Source: Streptomyces sp. OfavH-34-F
GTDB lineage: Bacteria; Actinomycetota; Actinomycetes; Streptomycetales; Streptomycetaceae
Assembly: GCF_022347745.1 (NCBI RefSeq)
Contig: NZ_JAKRGC010000012.1
Location: 1 to 56,110 of the forward strand
Direction of reading: 5' to 3'
DNA length: 56,110 bases
In this document: positions 41,612-53,010 of the stretch, one piece after another
Layout of the letters: the number at the start of each line of letters is the position of its first letter
Position numbering within the stretch: the first letter of the stretch is position 1
Made by a program: the position numbers and the translations under genes
Notes under the pieces: generated by a model
Seen by the model: only the letters and a program-made list of their open reading frames with translations
Database searches by the model: none
What the model was told of the DNA's origin: nothing

Positions 41612-41935
41612 GGCGCACACCTCCGTGACGGTGTTTCCCGACGTGCCCGAACATGCCCACACATGTCCTCGACCACGCCCGGCACCCGCGGCGTCCCGGC
41701 GTGGTACATCCCCCACAACAGTTTCCGGCGGCCGGGCCATCCCGCTACCGGGCAAGGGAACGGCAAAGAGCATGTGGGGCGCACGCATCCTGCCGGGCCA
41801 CGGGCCGCGCGCCCCCGTGCGCCGCACGGTGCCGGGCGCCGCCGGATACGCCGAAGGGACCGTCCGCACCACGGATGGCGGACGGCCCCTTCGGGCGTCG
41901 TGCGTCCTGCTGCTGCCCGGCCGGGCAGGCGTGGG
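41612..41935. other. Intergenic region with terminator of the ndh gene
   Basis: 324 bases without a gene, between the cfa-like start and the ndh stop (both minus strand). Contains the hairpin at 41851-41894; the remainder upstream of the cfa-like gene should carry its promoter. Nothing else recognised. Confidence 0.6.
41851..41894 (-). terminator. 17-base hairpin downstream of ndh
   Basis: CCGAAGGGACCGTCCGC (41851-41867) pairs with GCGGACGGCCCCTTCGG (41878-41894) with one mismatch around a 10-base loop, 42 bases past the ndh stop. Confidence 0.82.
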
Positions 41936-43321
41936 TCAGGAGGCCTTGGCCTTCTCGCCCACCGGCTTGGCGGCGGCCGGCGCGGGGGCCGGCTTGGCGG
42001 CCTCGTAGAACTCCTCGCGCGGCGTCTCCATGGCGCCGAGCGAGACGACCTCGCGCTTGAGGAACATCGCCAGGGTCCAGTCGGCGAAGATCCGGATCTT
42101 GCGGTTCCAGGTCGGCATCGCCAGACCGTGGTAGCCGCGGTGCATGTACCAGGCGAGGCGGCCCTTGAGCTTGATCTTCATCTTGCCCATGACGATCATC
42201 GCCACGCCCTTGTGCAGACCCAGACCCGCGACCGCGCCCTTGTTGGCGTGGCTGTAGTCGGCCTGCGGGAAGCCGCGCATCCCGGAGATGACGTTGTCGC
42301 CGAGGACCTTGGCCTGGCGCAGCGCGTGCTGGGCGTTCGGCGGGCACCAGGCGTTGGGGTTGCCCGCCTTGCGGCCGACGAGGTCCGGGATCTGGGCGTT
42401 GTCGCCGGCGGCCCAGATGTAGTCGGTGCCCTGCACCTGGAGCTTCTCGGAGGTGTCCACGTGGCCGCGGGGGCCGAGCGGCAGGCCGAAGCGGGCCAGC
42501 GCCGGGTTCGGCTTCACGCCGGCCGTCCACACGATCGTGTTGGAGTCGACCTCGAGGCCGTTCTTCAGCACGACGTGACCGTCGACGCAGGAGTCCATGG
42601 AGGTCGACAGGTAGACCTCGACCCCGCGGGACTCCAGGTGCTCGCGGCCCCAGGTGCCGAGCTTCGGGCCGACCTCGGGGAGGATCTTGTCGGCGGCGTC
42701 GACGAGGATGAAGCGCATGTCCTCGCGCTTCACGTTCGAGTAGTACTTGGCCGCGTCGCGGGCCATGTCCTCGACCTCGCCGATGGTCTCCGCGCCGGCG
42801 AACCCGCCGCCCACGAAGACGAAGGTGAGGGCCTTGCGGCGGACGTCCTCGTCGGTCGTGGAGTCGGCCTTGTCCAGCTGCTCCAGGACGTGGTTGCGCA
42901 GGCCGATGGCCTCCTCGATGCCCTTCATGCCGATGCCCTGTTCGGCGAGGCCGGGGATCGGGAAGGTGCGGGAGACCGCGCCGAGCGCGATGACGAGGTA
43001 GTCGAAGGGCAGCTCGTAGGACTCGCCGACGAGCGGCGCGACCGTGGCGACCTTGCGGTCCTGGTCGATGGTGGTGACGCGGCCGGTGAGGACCTCGGCC
43101 TTGGGCAGGACGCGTCGCAGCGGGACGACGACATGCCGAGGCGAGATGCTGCCGGCAGCAGCTTCGGGGAGGAAGGGCTGGTAGGTCATGTACGACCGGG
43201 GGTCGACGACCGTGACGGTCGCCTCGCCGTAGCGCATCTTCTTGAGGATGCGCCGAGCTGCGTACAGGCCTACGTACCCACCGCCTACTACGAGGATCCT
43301 GGGACGCTCCGTGGTGCTCAT
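41936..43321 (-). CDS. ndh: Type II NADH dehydrogenase (NAD(P)/FAD oxidoreductase)
   Basis: 461 residues with two Rossmann sites, the FAD motif ILVVGGGYVGLYAARRI at the N-terminus and the NADH motif FVFVGGGFAGAETIGEV near 175, plus the second FAD segment IWAAGDNAQIPD. A C-terminal amphipathic region (about 380-440, TWNRKIRIFADWTLAMFLKRE) fits membrane attachment. It passes electrons from NADH to quinone without pumping protons. ATG 43321 is preferred over upstream starts because it directly precedes the FAD fold. A candidate Rex operator lies about 310 bases upstream. Confidence 0.92.
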   Translation of the reverse strand: MSTTERPRILVVGGGYVGLYAARRILKKMRYGEATVTVVDPRSYMTYQPFLPEAAAGSISPRHVVVPLRRVLPKAEVLTGRVTTIDQDRKVATVAPLVGESYELPFDYLVIALGAVSRTFPIPGLAEQGIGMKGIEEAIGLRNHVLEQLDKADSTTDEDVRRKALTFVFVGGGFAGAETIGEVEDMARDAAKYYSNVKREDMRFILVDAADKILPEVGPKLGTWGREHLESRGVEVYLSTSMDSCVDGHVVLKNGLEVDSNTIVWTAGVKPNPALARFGLPLGPRGHVDTSEKLQVQGTDYIWAAGDNAQIPDLVGRKAGNPNAWCPPNAQHALRQAKVLGDNVISGMRGFPQADYSHANKGAVAGLGLHKGVAMIVMGKMKIKLKGRLAWYMHRGYHGLAMPTWNRKIRIFADWTLAMFLKREVVSLGAMETPREEFYEAAKPAPAPAAAKPVGEKAKAS

Positions 43322-43450
43322 GCCATCGAGTATCCACCCCCCTCGGGGGGCATGCTCGTGAGCCCCTTCACAAGGTTGTGGCCACCCTCTGCTATAGTTC
43401 GCCGCCCGCGTGACCCAGCTCATGCCCCGGGCGGGGAACCCCGCTCCCGC

Positions 43451-43467
43451 GGTGAACGTTGTTCACC
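43451..43467. promoter_or_regulatory. Second palindrome, Rex-like with one-base-longer spacer
   Basis: GGTGAACGTTGTTCACC is a 7-base inverted repeat with a 3-base centre. The half-sites GTGAA/TTCAC resemble those of Rex but are five bases apart, not four. It may be a weaker site or belong to another regulator. Confidence 0.4.
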
Positions 43468-43628
43468 GCCTGTGAGCTGGCCCTGGGCCCCCGGGGCACC
43501 CCGGAGGCCACCTCCGGCCCGCCACCCGGCCGCTCACCCGGAATCCCCCGCTCCGCCCCCTGAGTGACCCCGCTCACCCCGGATGCCACCCATCCGGAGC
43601 AGAAGCCCGGACCAGGGCGGCCAATCTC

Positions 43629-43646
43629 TTGTGAAGAAGTTCACGA
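43629..43646. promoter_or_regulatory. Putative Rex operator
   Basis: TTGTGAAGAAGTTCACGA matches 17 of 18 positions of the Rex operator consensus TTGTGAA-N4-TTCACAA. Rex is the NADH/NAD-sensing repressor of respiratory genes in streptomycetes and ndh is a known target. The distance of about 310 bases from the start codon implies a long leader or an upstream promoter. Confidence 0.68.
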
Positions 43647-43747
43647 AGTTGGTGACGGGGTACCCCGACAGCGGCCCCACCAGGCACGTCCCACCCCCTC
43701 AAAGGGGCGGCGGCGATGACGCATGAGCGCCCGGCAGGGCCTGCCGG

Positions 43748-44689
43748 TCAGGCCAGCGACCAGGCGATTCCGTCCAGAATGTCGCATTCGCTCACCACGA
43801 TCTCCTGGGCGCCCGTCCGTTCCATCACCGACTGGAGGATCAGGGCTCCGGAGGCGATGACGTCCACCCGGCCCGGGTGCATGGCGCCGATCGCCGCGCG
43901 CTCCGCGTGGGTGGAGGCCAGCAGCCGGGCGGTGATCTCGCGGACCCGGTCCAGGCTGATCCGGGAGTGATGGATCGCCGCCGAGTCGTACTCCTCCAGG
44001 CCCAGCGCGATGGCGGCCACCGTGGTGACCGTGCCCGCGAGGCCGACCAGGGTGGCGGCGGAGGTGAGCGGGACGGTCTGCCCGGCCAGGTCCAGGGCGG
44101 CGGCCACATCGGCGCGGATCGCCGCGGCGGCCCCCGCCGGAGGCGGGTCCTGCACGGCGCCGTCGCGCACGAGGTGCCGCTCGGTCATCCGGACGCAGCC
44201 GATGTCCACGGAACGGGCCGCCCACACCCGGTCGTCGCCCACCACGAACTCCGTGGAGCCGCCGCCGATGTCCACGACCAGGTACGGCTTGCGCAGGTCG
44301 TCGCGGCCGGTCAGCTCCCGGGTCGCCCCGTCGAAGGAGAACGCGGCCTCCTGGTCACCGCTGATCACCTCGGGCTCGACGCCCAGGATGTCCAGCACGC
44401 CGCGCACGAACTCGTCCCGGTTCTCCGCGTCCCGGGAGGCGGAGGTGGCGACGAAGCGGACCTTCTCGGCGCCGTGCTCCCCGATCACCGCCGCGTACCG
44501 GCGGCAGGCGGCGAACGTGCGCTCCAGCGCCTCCGGGGCGAGCCGGCCGGTGCGGTCCACGCCCTGGCCCAGCCGGACGATCTCCATCAGACGGGCGTGC
44601 TCGACCAGCTCGCCCGTCGCCGGATCGGCGTCCGCGACCAGCAGCCGGATCGAGTTGGTGCCGCAGTCGACGGCGGCCACGCGCGTCAT
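43748..44689 (-). CDS. ppx: Exopolyphosphatase, Ppx/GppA family
   Basis: 313 residues of the sugar-kinase/actin-like fold. Phosphate motif AAVDCGTNSIRLLVAD at the start, VVDIGGGSTEFVVGD and LVGLAGTVTTVAA motifs in the middle, as in Ppx/GppA proteins. It hydrolyses polyphosphate or pppGpp and so touches stringent control. It overlaps the DUF501 gene by four bases (ATGA). Confidence 0.92.
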   Translation of the reverse strand: MTRVAAVDCGTNSIRLLVADADPATGELVEHARLMEIVRLGQGVDRTGRLAPEALERTFAACRRYAAVIGEHGAEKVRFVATSASRDAENRDEFVRGVLDILGVEPEVISGDQEAAFSFDGATRELTGRDDLRKPYLVVDIGGGSTEFVVGDDRVWAARSVDIGCVRMTERHLVRDGAVQDPPPAGAAAAIRADVAAALDLAGQTVPLTSAATLVGLAGTVTTVAAIALGLEEYDSAAIHHSRISLDRVREITARLLASTHAERAAIGAMHPGRVDVIASGALILQSVMERTGAQEIVVSECDILDGIAWSLA

Positions 44690-45228
44690 GCCGTCGCCTC
44701 CCCGCCCTCGTCCGCGCACGGCGTGACGCACGGGCCCTTGCGCCACCACTCCGGCAGCATCGCCAGGGCCTCGTCGCCCAGCGGGTTCACCCCGGGCCCG
44801 GCGGCCAGGGAGTGCCCCACGAGCACGTGCAGGCACTTCACCCGGTCCGGCATGCCGCCGGCGCTCGGGAAGCCCTCCAGGACCTCGATGGCGTCGCGCC
44901 GCGCGATGTAGTCCTCGTGCGCCGCCCGGTAGGCCGCCGCCAGCTCCGGATCGCTGCCCAGGCGCTCGGTCATCTCCTTCATGACCCCGTTGGCCTCCAG
45001 CGTGCCGATCGCGGACGCGGCGCGCGGGCAGGTCAGGTAGTACGTCGTCGGGAACGGCGTGCCGTCCTCCAGCCGGGGCTGTGTCTCGACCACGTCCGGG
45101 TTGCCGCAGGGGCAGCGGTGCGCGATCGCGCGCAGCCCGCGCGGCGGGCGCCCCAGCTGCTGCTGGAACGCGGCGATGTCCGCCTCGGTGGGGGCGGTGG
45201 GCTCGGTCTGGGGAGGGGGCGTTTCCAT
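44686..45228 (-). CDS. DUF501 domain protein
   Basis: 180 residues with the DUF501 pattern of conserved cysteines (HRCPCGNPDVVETQP, YYLTCPRA) and the C-terminal KCLHVLVGHSLAAGPGVNPLGDEAL. The family is widespread in actinobacteria, always near enolase and cell-division genes, and of unknown biochemical function. Two Cys pairs could bind a metal. Coupled to ppx by a 4-base overlap. ATG 45228 as start. Confidence 0.88.
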   Translation of the reverse strand: METPPPQTEPTAPTEADIAAFQQQLGRPPRGLRAIAHRCPCGNPDVVETQPRLEDGTPFPTTYYLTCPRAASAIGTLEANGVMKEMTERLGSDPELAAAYRAAHEDYIARRDAIEVLEGFPSAGGMPDRVKCLHVLVGHSLAAGPGVNPLGDEALAMLPEWWRKGPCVTPCADEGGEATA

Positions 45229-45308
45229 GCCTGCCTTGAAATCTGGTCGGACTGCGCGAACCGCGGGGTGCCGGTTCGACAGGGGTACGGGGATGGGGAC
45301 GGCGGCCG

Positions 45309-45779
45309 TCAGCCGCGGTCGGCGCTGTCCACGCCGTCCCACAGGTTGGAGTGCCACGGCCGGTCCGTCCCGGACGGTGTCCCGTCGCGCTCGCGGGCGG
45401 CGTCGGGATCGACCACGGTGTAGCCGGTCTCGCCGGGGAGGACGTAGTGCAGGTGCTCGCGGGCCAGCCGCCTGATGTACGCGTCGTCCTGGAGCCGGGC
45501 CTTCTCGTCCCGCAGCTCCTCGGTGCGCCGCTCGGCCTCCCGCGCGAGCCGCCGCTGGTCGGCGATCTCGTCGCGCTGCGACACGTACTGCCGCATCGGG
45601 TACGCCAGGGCGACCACCAGCGTGCACAGGACCAGGGCCAGGAAGGCGGCCCGGCCGGTGAGCCGGGAGCGGCGGGCCTGCCGCCGGTTCTGGGACCGGT
45701 AGACGCGGGCCGCGGTCTGCTCGCCGAGCAGCCGCAGCCGGGTAGCGGTGGAGAACCGGTCCCGGTCCTTCGCGGCCAT
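45309..45779 (-). CDS. divIC: FtsB/DivIC-like septum formation initiator
   Basis: 156 residues. A basic cytoplasmic tail (about 1-40), a single transmembrane helix (about 43-60) and a coiled coil (about 68-100, SQRDEIADQRRLAREAERRT), then the conserved YIRRLAREHLHYVLPGETGY segment. This is the DivIC/FtsB architecture; it bridges other divisome proteins at the septum. Its place beside eno and DUF501 is typical of actinomycetes. Confidence 0.9.
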   Translation of the reverse strand: MAAKDRDRFSTATRLRLLGEQTAARVYRSQNRRQARRSRLTGRAAFLALVLCTLVVALAYPMRQYVSQRDEIADQRRLAREAERRTEELRDEKARLQDDAYIRRLAREHLHYVLPGETGYTVVDPDAARERDGTPSGTDRPWHSNLWDGVDSADRG

Positions 45780-45805
45780 GTTCCCGCCTCCCCATTACGC
45801 ACGTA

Positions 45806-45850
45806 CGTCCGTCCCCGCACACGGTACGGGACCGGGTGCGGGGACGGACG
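45806..45850 (-). terminator. 15-base hairpin downstream of enolase
   Basis: CGTCCGTCCCCGCAC (45806-45820) is the exact reverse complement of 45836-45850, with a 15-base loop, between eno and divIC on the minus strand. Confidence 0.8.
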
Positions 45851-45873
45851 GAGGCGGGGGTGGTCGCCCTGCC

Positions 45874-45894
45874 GGGCGGCCGGACCGGCCGCCC
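45874..45894 (-). terminator. Second hairpin near the enolase stop
   Basis: GGGCGGCCGG (45874-45883) and CCGGCCGCCC (45885-45894) are a palindrome with a single central base, 12 bases past the eno stop. First of tandem stops for eno. Confidence 0.6.
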
Positions 45895-45906
45895 TTGCGG
45901 CGTGCG

Positions 45907-48445
<2,539 letters not shown>

Positions 48446-48647
48446 CCTTCGACCGACGGCAGGATTCGGCGTGACGGTCGACGGGGCCCGCGGTGCGAGC
48501 GGTTCCGACCGTAATCACACCCAACCGTCATATTCAAAGACGGACATACCGGATAATCATCACGTAAGAGCATCCGAAGAACCCCTGTTTGCGCAGGTCG
48601 GAAGGGATGCGGCCGGACCTCCCGGACAAGGCGCGTGAGTTCACGCA

Positions 48648-48693
48648 AAGAGACCCATGTCTCACTCGGTCAAAAGTGGGACACAGGTCTCTT
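48648..48693 (-). terminator. Long imperfect hairpin with terminal T-run
   Basis: Arms 48648-48667 and 48674-48693 (AAGAGACC ... GGTCTCTT at the base, TGTCTCACT/AGTGGGACA near the loop) pair with a few mismatches, and on the minus strand TTTG follows. Lies about 70 bases after the stop of the upstream Rpf-type gene and before the rpfA promoter. Confidence 0.65.
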
Positions 48694-48729
48694 AAACCAC
48701 CCAAATCACAGGGGGCTCATGACCACTCT

Positions 48730-48749
48730 CCGGGGCCCTCAGGCCCCGG
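48730..48749 (-). terminator. Hairpin 11 bases after the second Rpf-type gene
   Basis: CCGGGGCC (48730-48737), loop CTCA, GGCCCCGG (48742-48749). Confidence 0.7.
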
Positions 48750-48760
48750 AAAGCAGGAGT

Positions 48761-49813
48761 TCAGCGGGCGTCCGCGCCCAGGTCGGGGCTCTGGCCGCCC
48801 AGGTCGAGGCTCTGGCCGGGCAGGATGAGGTCCGGGTCGGCGCCCACCTCGTCCTTGTTCGCCTCGTACAGCTCCGGCCAGCCGCCCGGCACGTCCTGCG
48901 CCTCGGCGATCGCCCAGAGGTTGTCGCCCGGCCGGACGGTGTACGCGGTGTCGGCCTGGCGCGCCGCGTCGTCGCGTCCCTCACCGTCACCCCGCGAGGC
49001 GTGCCGGCCCGCGTCGCGCCCGCTCTCCTCGACCGCGTCCTCGGCGGCCGGGGCACCGCGGTGCTTGCCGCCCCGCTCCCCCGTGCCGTCCGACGGGCCG
49101 GTGGTGCCCGAGGGGTCCGCGGAGGGGGTGCCGGAGGGGTCGGCGGACGGCGAGGCCGAGGCGTCGCCCGGGGTCGCGCTCTCCGCGCTGCGCCCCGCGT
49201 GCTTGCCCTTGCTCGTGGCCTTGCCCGCGCTCGGGCTCGGGCTCGCGCTCTCGCTGGTCCCGCGGTCCGCGGCCGTCCCGCCTGCGGCGTCGCCCGCCGA
49301 CCTGCCGGACGCGGCCCGGTCCGACGCGGTGGCGTCGTCCTGCGGGTCGGTGCCGAGTCCGGCGTCCAGGCCCGCGTCCGCGCTGCGGGCGGGCGCCTCG
49401 GCCTCCTCGTCGCCCGGATCGACGTCCGCCGCGCCGCTGCTCTTGGCGAGCCCGGAGATCACGGCGCAGCTGGGCCACGCCTTCGGGCCCTTGTCGGCCA
49501 GGACCTTCTCGGCGACCGCGATCTGCTGCGAGCGGCTGGCGAGGTCGGCGCGCTCGGCGTACGCCTCACCGCCGTACGCCTTCCACAGCTCCGGCGTGAA
49601 CTGGAGCCCGCCGTACGAGCCGTTGCCGAGGTCGGCGCTCCACATGCCGCCGCTCTCGCACTCGGCCACCCGGTCCCAGGTCGAGGCGTCGGCCGCGTGT
49701 GCGCCGGAGGCCCCGAGCAGGGGGATGGCCAGAGCCGATCCCGTGACGCCCGCGGCGACGACGATGGCGGGTGCCTGACGAGGGCGGCGGTGTCTGCCGT
49801 TCGCGGAGCCCAT
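48761..49813 (-). CDS. Resuscitation-promoting factor-like protein with LysM (paralogue of rpfA)
   Basis: 350 residues. Signal-like N-terminus (about 1-40), Rpf domain (about 41-115) with RVAECESGGMW, GSYGGLQFTPELW and a Cys in WPSCAVI, then about 170 residues of Ser/Asp/Gly/Ala low-complexity linker with PSADPSGTPSADPSGTTGPS repeats, and a C-terminal LysM domain (from about 292, YTVRPGDNLWAIAEAQDVPG). The start ATG 49813 has GGAAGG eight bases upstream; a TTG 27 bases earlier has none. The linker is twice that of rpfA, so this enzyme may reach further into the wall. Confidence 0.9.
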   Translation of the reverse strand: MGSANGRHRRPRQAPAIVVAAGVTGSALAIPLLGASGAHAADASTWDRVAECESGGMWSADLGNGSYGGLQFTPELWKAYGGEAYAERADLASRSQQIAVAEKVLADKGPKAWPSCAVISGLAKSSGAADVDPGDEEAEAPARSADAGLDAGLGTDPQDDATASDRAASGRSAGDAAGGTAADRGTSESASPSPSAGKATSKGKHAGRSAESATPGDASASPSADPSGTPSADPSGTTGPSDGTGERGGKHRGAPAAEDAVEESGRDAGRHASRGDGEGRDDAARQADTAYTVRPGDNLWAIAEAQDVPGGWPELYEANKDEVGADPDLILPGQSLDLGGQSPDLGADAR

Positions 49814-49832
49814 GGGAAATGCCTTCCGTGTG

Positions 49833-49860
49833 ACTGACAAGCGACTACTGACAAGCGACT
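49833..49860. repeat. 14-base tandem repeat before the second Rpf-type gene
   Basis: ACTGACAAGCGACT occurs twice without a gap (49833-49846 and 49847-49860), 20 bases upstream of the start codon, in the probable untranslated leader. Confidence 0.85.
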
Positions 49861-49933
49861 GGTGAGTCGAACGGTGAACCTAGCCGGAGTCGAACGTGAG
49901 TCACAAGTCGATGCAGCGCAGATCACGTGAAAG

Positions 49934-51199
49934 TCACAGAGTTGACAGAGTGTCACTTCCGGCGCCGCGCGCCTCCGGCGTGAACCGCACCGGGAGCGTG
50001 CGCAATCCCCGCATGATGAGCCCTCCGCGCCACCGCAAATCAGCAGGTTCCACCGCAAGTCGCAGGTCCGGAAGGCGCGTCAGGAGCGTGGCGAGCGCGG
50101 CCTGTCCCTCCAGCCGGGCGAGCGGTGCTCCCAGACAGTAATGAATGCCGTGGCCGTAGCCGAGATGCTGGTTGTCGCGCCGCGCGAGGTCCAGCGTGTC
50201 CGGTCCGGCGAACCGCGCGGGGTCGCGGTCGGCCGCCGCGAGCACCACCAGGACCGGATCGCCCGCCGCGACACGCTGCCCGCCGATGGTCAGCGGCTCC
50301 GTGGCGAACCGCCAGGTCGCCAGCTCCACCGGGCCGTCGTAGCGCAGCAGCTCCTCGATGCCGGTGGCCAGCAGCTCGCTCTCCCCCGCCGCGAGGGACC
50401 GCTGGAGCCGTTCGCGCTCGGCGGGGTGGCCGAGCAGGGTGTGCACGCCGTTGCCGATCAGGTTCACGGTGGTCTCGAAGCCGGCAAAGAGAAGGATGAA
50501 GGCCATCGCGGCGGCCTCGTTCTCCGTCAGGTGCTCGCCGTGGTCGCTCGCCCGGATCAGCCCCGAGATCAGATCGTCGCCGGGGTCCTCGCGCTTGCGG
50601 TGGATGAGTTCGAGCAGATAGGCCCGCATCTTCTTCACGGACCTGGCGACCCCGCCGCGCGGCCCGCCGCCGTGCCGGATCATCATGCCCGCCCAGTCCC
50701 GGAAGTCGTCCTGGTCCTCGGCCGGGACGCCCAGCAGGTCGCAGATGGCGTAGATGGGGAGCGGGAAGGCGAACTCGTGGATGAGGTCGGCCTCGCCCCG
50801 GTCCGCGAACCCGTCGATGAGCCGGTCCGTCAGCTCCTGCACGCGGGGCGCGAACCGGGCGATGCGCCGGGGCGTGAACGCCTTGGACACCAGGCGGCGC
50901 AGCCGGGTGTGGTCGGGCGGGTCGATGTTGAGGAGGTGCGTCATCAGCTCGGCCTTGCGCTCGCCGGGGATGCCGGTCTTCCCCTTGGCGTGCGCGGGCT
51001 CGGCGTGGTGCGCCGGGTTCTTGGACAGCCGGGCGTCGGCGAGGGCCTGCCGGGCGTCCGCGTACCGGGTCACGAGCCAGGCCTCCACCCCGCTGGGCAG
51101 CGTGGTGCGGTGCACGGGGCTGTGCTCGCGCAGCCAGGCGTAGGCGGGGTACGGATCGGTGGCGAACTCCCAGGTGAAGAGTTCGGGGCTGTCGTTCAC
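49934..51199 (-). CDS. Cytochrome P450, CYP107-like
   Basis: 421 residues with the standard I-helix LLFAGFETTVNLI (acid-alcohol pair E-T), ExxR in GIEELLRYDGP, and heme-loop YGHGIHYCLGAPLAR with Cys ligand. The N-terminus FATDPYPAYAWLREHSPVHR is the usual CYP107 opening. Conserved chromosomal neighbour of rpf and mazG genes in streptomycetes; physiological substrate unknown. GTG start at 51199, ten bases after the mazG stop. Confidence 0.93.
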   Translation of the reverse strand: MNDSPELFTWEFATDPYPAYAWLREHSPVHRTTLPSGVEAWLVTRYADARQALADARLSKNPAHHAEPAHAKGKTGIPGERKAELMTHLLNIDPPDHTRLRRLVSKAFTPRRIARFAPRVQELTDRLIDGFADRGEADLIHEFAFPLPIYAICDLLGVPAEDQDDFRDWAGMMIRHGGGPRGGVARSVKKMRAYLLELIHRKREDPGDDLISGLIRASDHGEHLTENEAAAMAFILLFAGFETTVNLIGNGVHTLLGHPAERERLQRSLAAGESELLATGIEELLRYDGPVELATWRFATEPLTIGGQRVAAGDPVLVVLAAADRDPARFAGPDTLDLARRDNQHLGYGHGIHYCLGAPLARLEGQAALATLLTRLPDLRLAVEPADLRWRGGLIMRGLRTLPVRFTPEARGAGSDTLSTL

Positions 51200-51209
51200 G
51201 CGTCCGACG

Positions 51210-52184
51210 TTAGCCGGTGGTGCGGGGCGTGCCCTCGGCCGTCCTGATCGCGTCCCGGTACGCCCGTCCGGCGGCCCGGAGCGCGGCCTCCGGGTCGGTG
51301 CCGTCCTCCTGCGCGCGCACGGCGAGGGCGAGGAGCCGGTAGCCGATGTCGTCGCCCTCGGGGAGCGGCACGTCGAGGCCGGCGGTGCGGGCGCGGCTCG
51401 CGAGCTTCGCGGCGAGCGCGAGGCCGGGCTGGCCGAGGGGCACCCCGTCGGTGACCGACGTCCGCTGCTTCTCGATGGCCTTGGTGCGCAGCCAGTGGGC
51501 GTGGACGTCCTCCGGGGTCTCGGCGGTCTCGTCGCCGAAGACGTGCGGGTGGCGGTGGATCAGCTTCTCGATCAGCGTGCCGGCGACGTCGTCCACGGAG
51601 AACGGCTCCTGCTCGTCCTCCTCGGCGATGCGCGCGTGGAAGACGACCTGGAGCAGGACGTCGCCCAGTTCCTCGCGCAGTTCGTCGCGGTCGCCGTCCT
51701 CGATCGCCTCGACCAGCTCGTACGCCTCCTCGATGGCGTACTTGGCGAGGCCCTGGTGGGTCTTCTGCGAGGTCCAGGGGCACTCGTTCCGGATGCGGTC
51801 CATGATCTGGACGAGGTCGAGCAGGCGTGCGCCGGGCAGGTCGTAGGAGCCGGGCAGCAGTTCCAGGTCGGGCATCCGCACCCGGCCGGAGCCGGCCAGC
51901 CGGGCCAGTCCGTCGGTGAGCGGCTGGTTGCCGTCGCCGCCGGTGAGGACGACCACGGTCCGGCCGCCCGCGCAGGCGTCGACCAGCTGCTGGGCGTCGG
52001 GGACGCCGGGGGTGACGGTGACGCCGGCCTCGCGCAGGTACGGGAGCTGCGGCTGTTCCGGCTCGCCGCAGCGGACCTCGTCGGCGGCGTGCAGTGCCTG
52101 CCAGGCGGGCCAGGACAGCAGTCCGGGCGCGACCCGGTGGCTGGCGGTGAGCAGGACGATGCGGCCGGGGTCTTCAGCGTTCAC
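51210..52184 (-). CDS. mazG: MazG-family nucleoside triphosphate pyrophosphohydrolase
   Basis: 324 residues. The C-terminal MazG catalytic domain (about 130-250) shows CPWTSQKTHQGLAKYAIEEAYEL and ELREELGDVLLQVVFHARIAEE with the EExxE and ExxD metal motifs. An N-terminal segment of about 120 residues resembles a degenerate tetrapyrrole-methylase-like domain, as in YabN-type fusions, with VVVLTGGDGNQPL. It removes non-canonical NTPs. Follows the SurA-like lipoprotein gene on the minus strand. Confidence 0.9.
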   Translation of the reverse strand: MNAEDPGRIVLLTASHRVAPGLLSWPAWQALHAADEVRCGEPEQPQLPYLREAGVTVTPGVPDAQQLVDACAGGRTVVVLTGGDGNQPLTDGLARLAGSGRVRMPDLELLPGSYDLPGARLLDLVQIMDRIRNECPWTSQKTHQGLAKYAIEEAYELVEAIEDGDRDELREELGDVLLQVVFHARIAEEDEQEPFSVDDVAGTLIEKLIHRHPHVFGDETAETPEDVHAHWLRTKAIEKQRTSVTDGVPLGQPGLALAAKLASRARTAGLDVPLPEGDDIGYRLLALAVRAQEDGTDPEAALRAAGRAYRDAIRTAEGTPRTTG

Positions 52185-52217
52185 ACGGCGAATCTACCCG
52201 GCCGCGGGCGGCGGTCC

Positions 52218-52874
52218 TCAGGCCCCGGCGTCCGGGATCTCTCCGGCCTGCTTGGTGACCTGGCTGATCCAGGGGGCCTTGTAGTCGCCGAGCTGGATCT
52301 GCTGGTCGTCCCAGGCGCCGTAGCGCGGGTTGACGTCGACGTTCAGGGCCTTGGACGCCTTGGTCAGCGCCTCGCCGATGGCCTTGCTGCCCTCGGGGGT
52401 GGCCGGGTCGGCGCCGAGGGCGTGGCCGAGCTTGGTGATCTGGATCTGCTCGCGCAGGAAGCCGTCGATCTGGTCGGGGGCGAGCCAGCGCTCCTGCAGG
52501 ACGGCGGCCCGGAGGCCCTTCTCGCCGTTGTAGTTGGCGGTGACCGAGGTGCGCATCCGCTGGATCTCCGCGGGGGAGACGGTGACGCCCGCGTCCGCGG
52601 CGGCCCGGTCCAGGACCCGGTCCAGGATCAGCCCGTGCAGCTTGGCGCGGGCGAGCCGGCCGGTCTGGTCGGTGAGCTGGGCGGCCTGGTCGGAGGAGTT
52701 CTGGGCCTCGCGTACGTCCGCCACCTGGGCCTGCACGGTGGAGACCGTGATCCGTTCGCCGCCGACGACGGCCGCGGCGCCGGGGTGCGCCTGGCTGCCG
52801 CAGGCGGTGAGGAGCGGCGCTGCGGCGAGCAGGCCGGCGGAGACGGTGAGCGCGGTGCGACTGCGGCGGTGCAA
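52218..52874 (-). CDS. SurA-like lipoprotein chaperone
   Basis: 218 residues. Lipoprotein signal with lipobox LLTAC about residue 25, then a SurA N-terminal helical domain (VVGGERITVSTVQAQVADV, later GLILDRVLDRAAADAGVTVSPAEI). No peptidyl-prolyl isomerase domain follows. A TTG at 52874 gives the best ribosome-binding site (GGGAGG) and an ideal signal length; a longer GTG at 52910 is possible but adds a non-signal-like stretch. Membrane-attached, probably assisting folding of secreted proteins. Confidence 0.83.
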   Translation of the reverse strand: MHRRSRTALTVSAGLLAAAPLLTACGSQAHPGAAAVVGGERITVSTVQAQVADVREAQNSSDQAAQLTDQTGRLARAKLHGLILDRVLDRAAADAGVTVSPAEIQRMRTSVTANYNGEKGLRAAVLQERWLAPDQIDGFLREQIQITKLGHALGADPATPEGSKAIGEALTKASKALNVDVNPRYGAWDDQQIQLGDYKAPWISQVTKQAGEIPDAGA

Positions 52875-53010
52875 AGGAGCCTCCCGAGGAGATTGTGCGG
52901 CGGTGCACAAGGCCTTGCGGTGATCGATGTTAGGCAGTGGAAGTGGTCCGGGCCACTGATTCGACCAACGATTCGGGAGCAGTTGGGGATGTGGGCTGTG
53001 GGCGGGCCGC

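Larger units (their letters stand above)
43322..43747. other. Intergenic region before ndh with redox-type operators
   Basis: 426 bases between ppx (stop 43748) and ndh (start 43321). Contains a GTGAA-N4-TTCAC palindrome (43629-43646), a second palindrome (43451-43467) and two copies of a GTGACC-CGCTCA-like stretch (near 43410 and 43563). No gene recognised. Confidence 0.65.
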
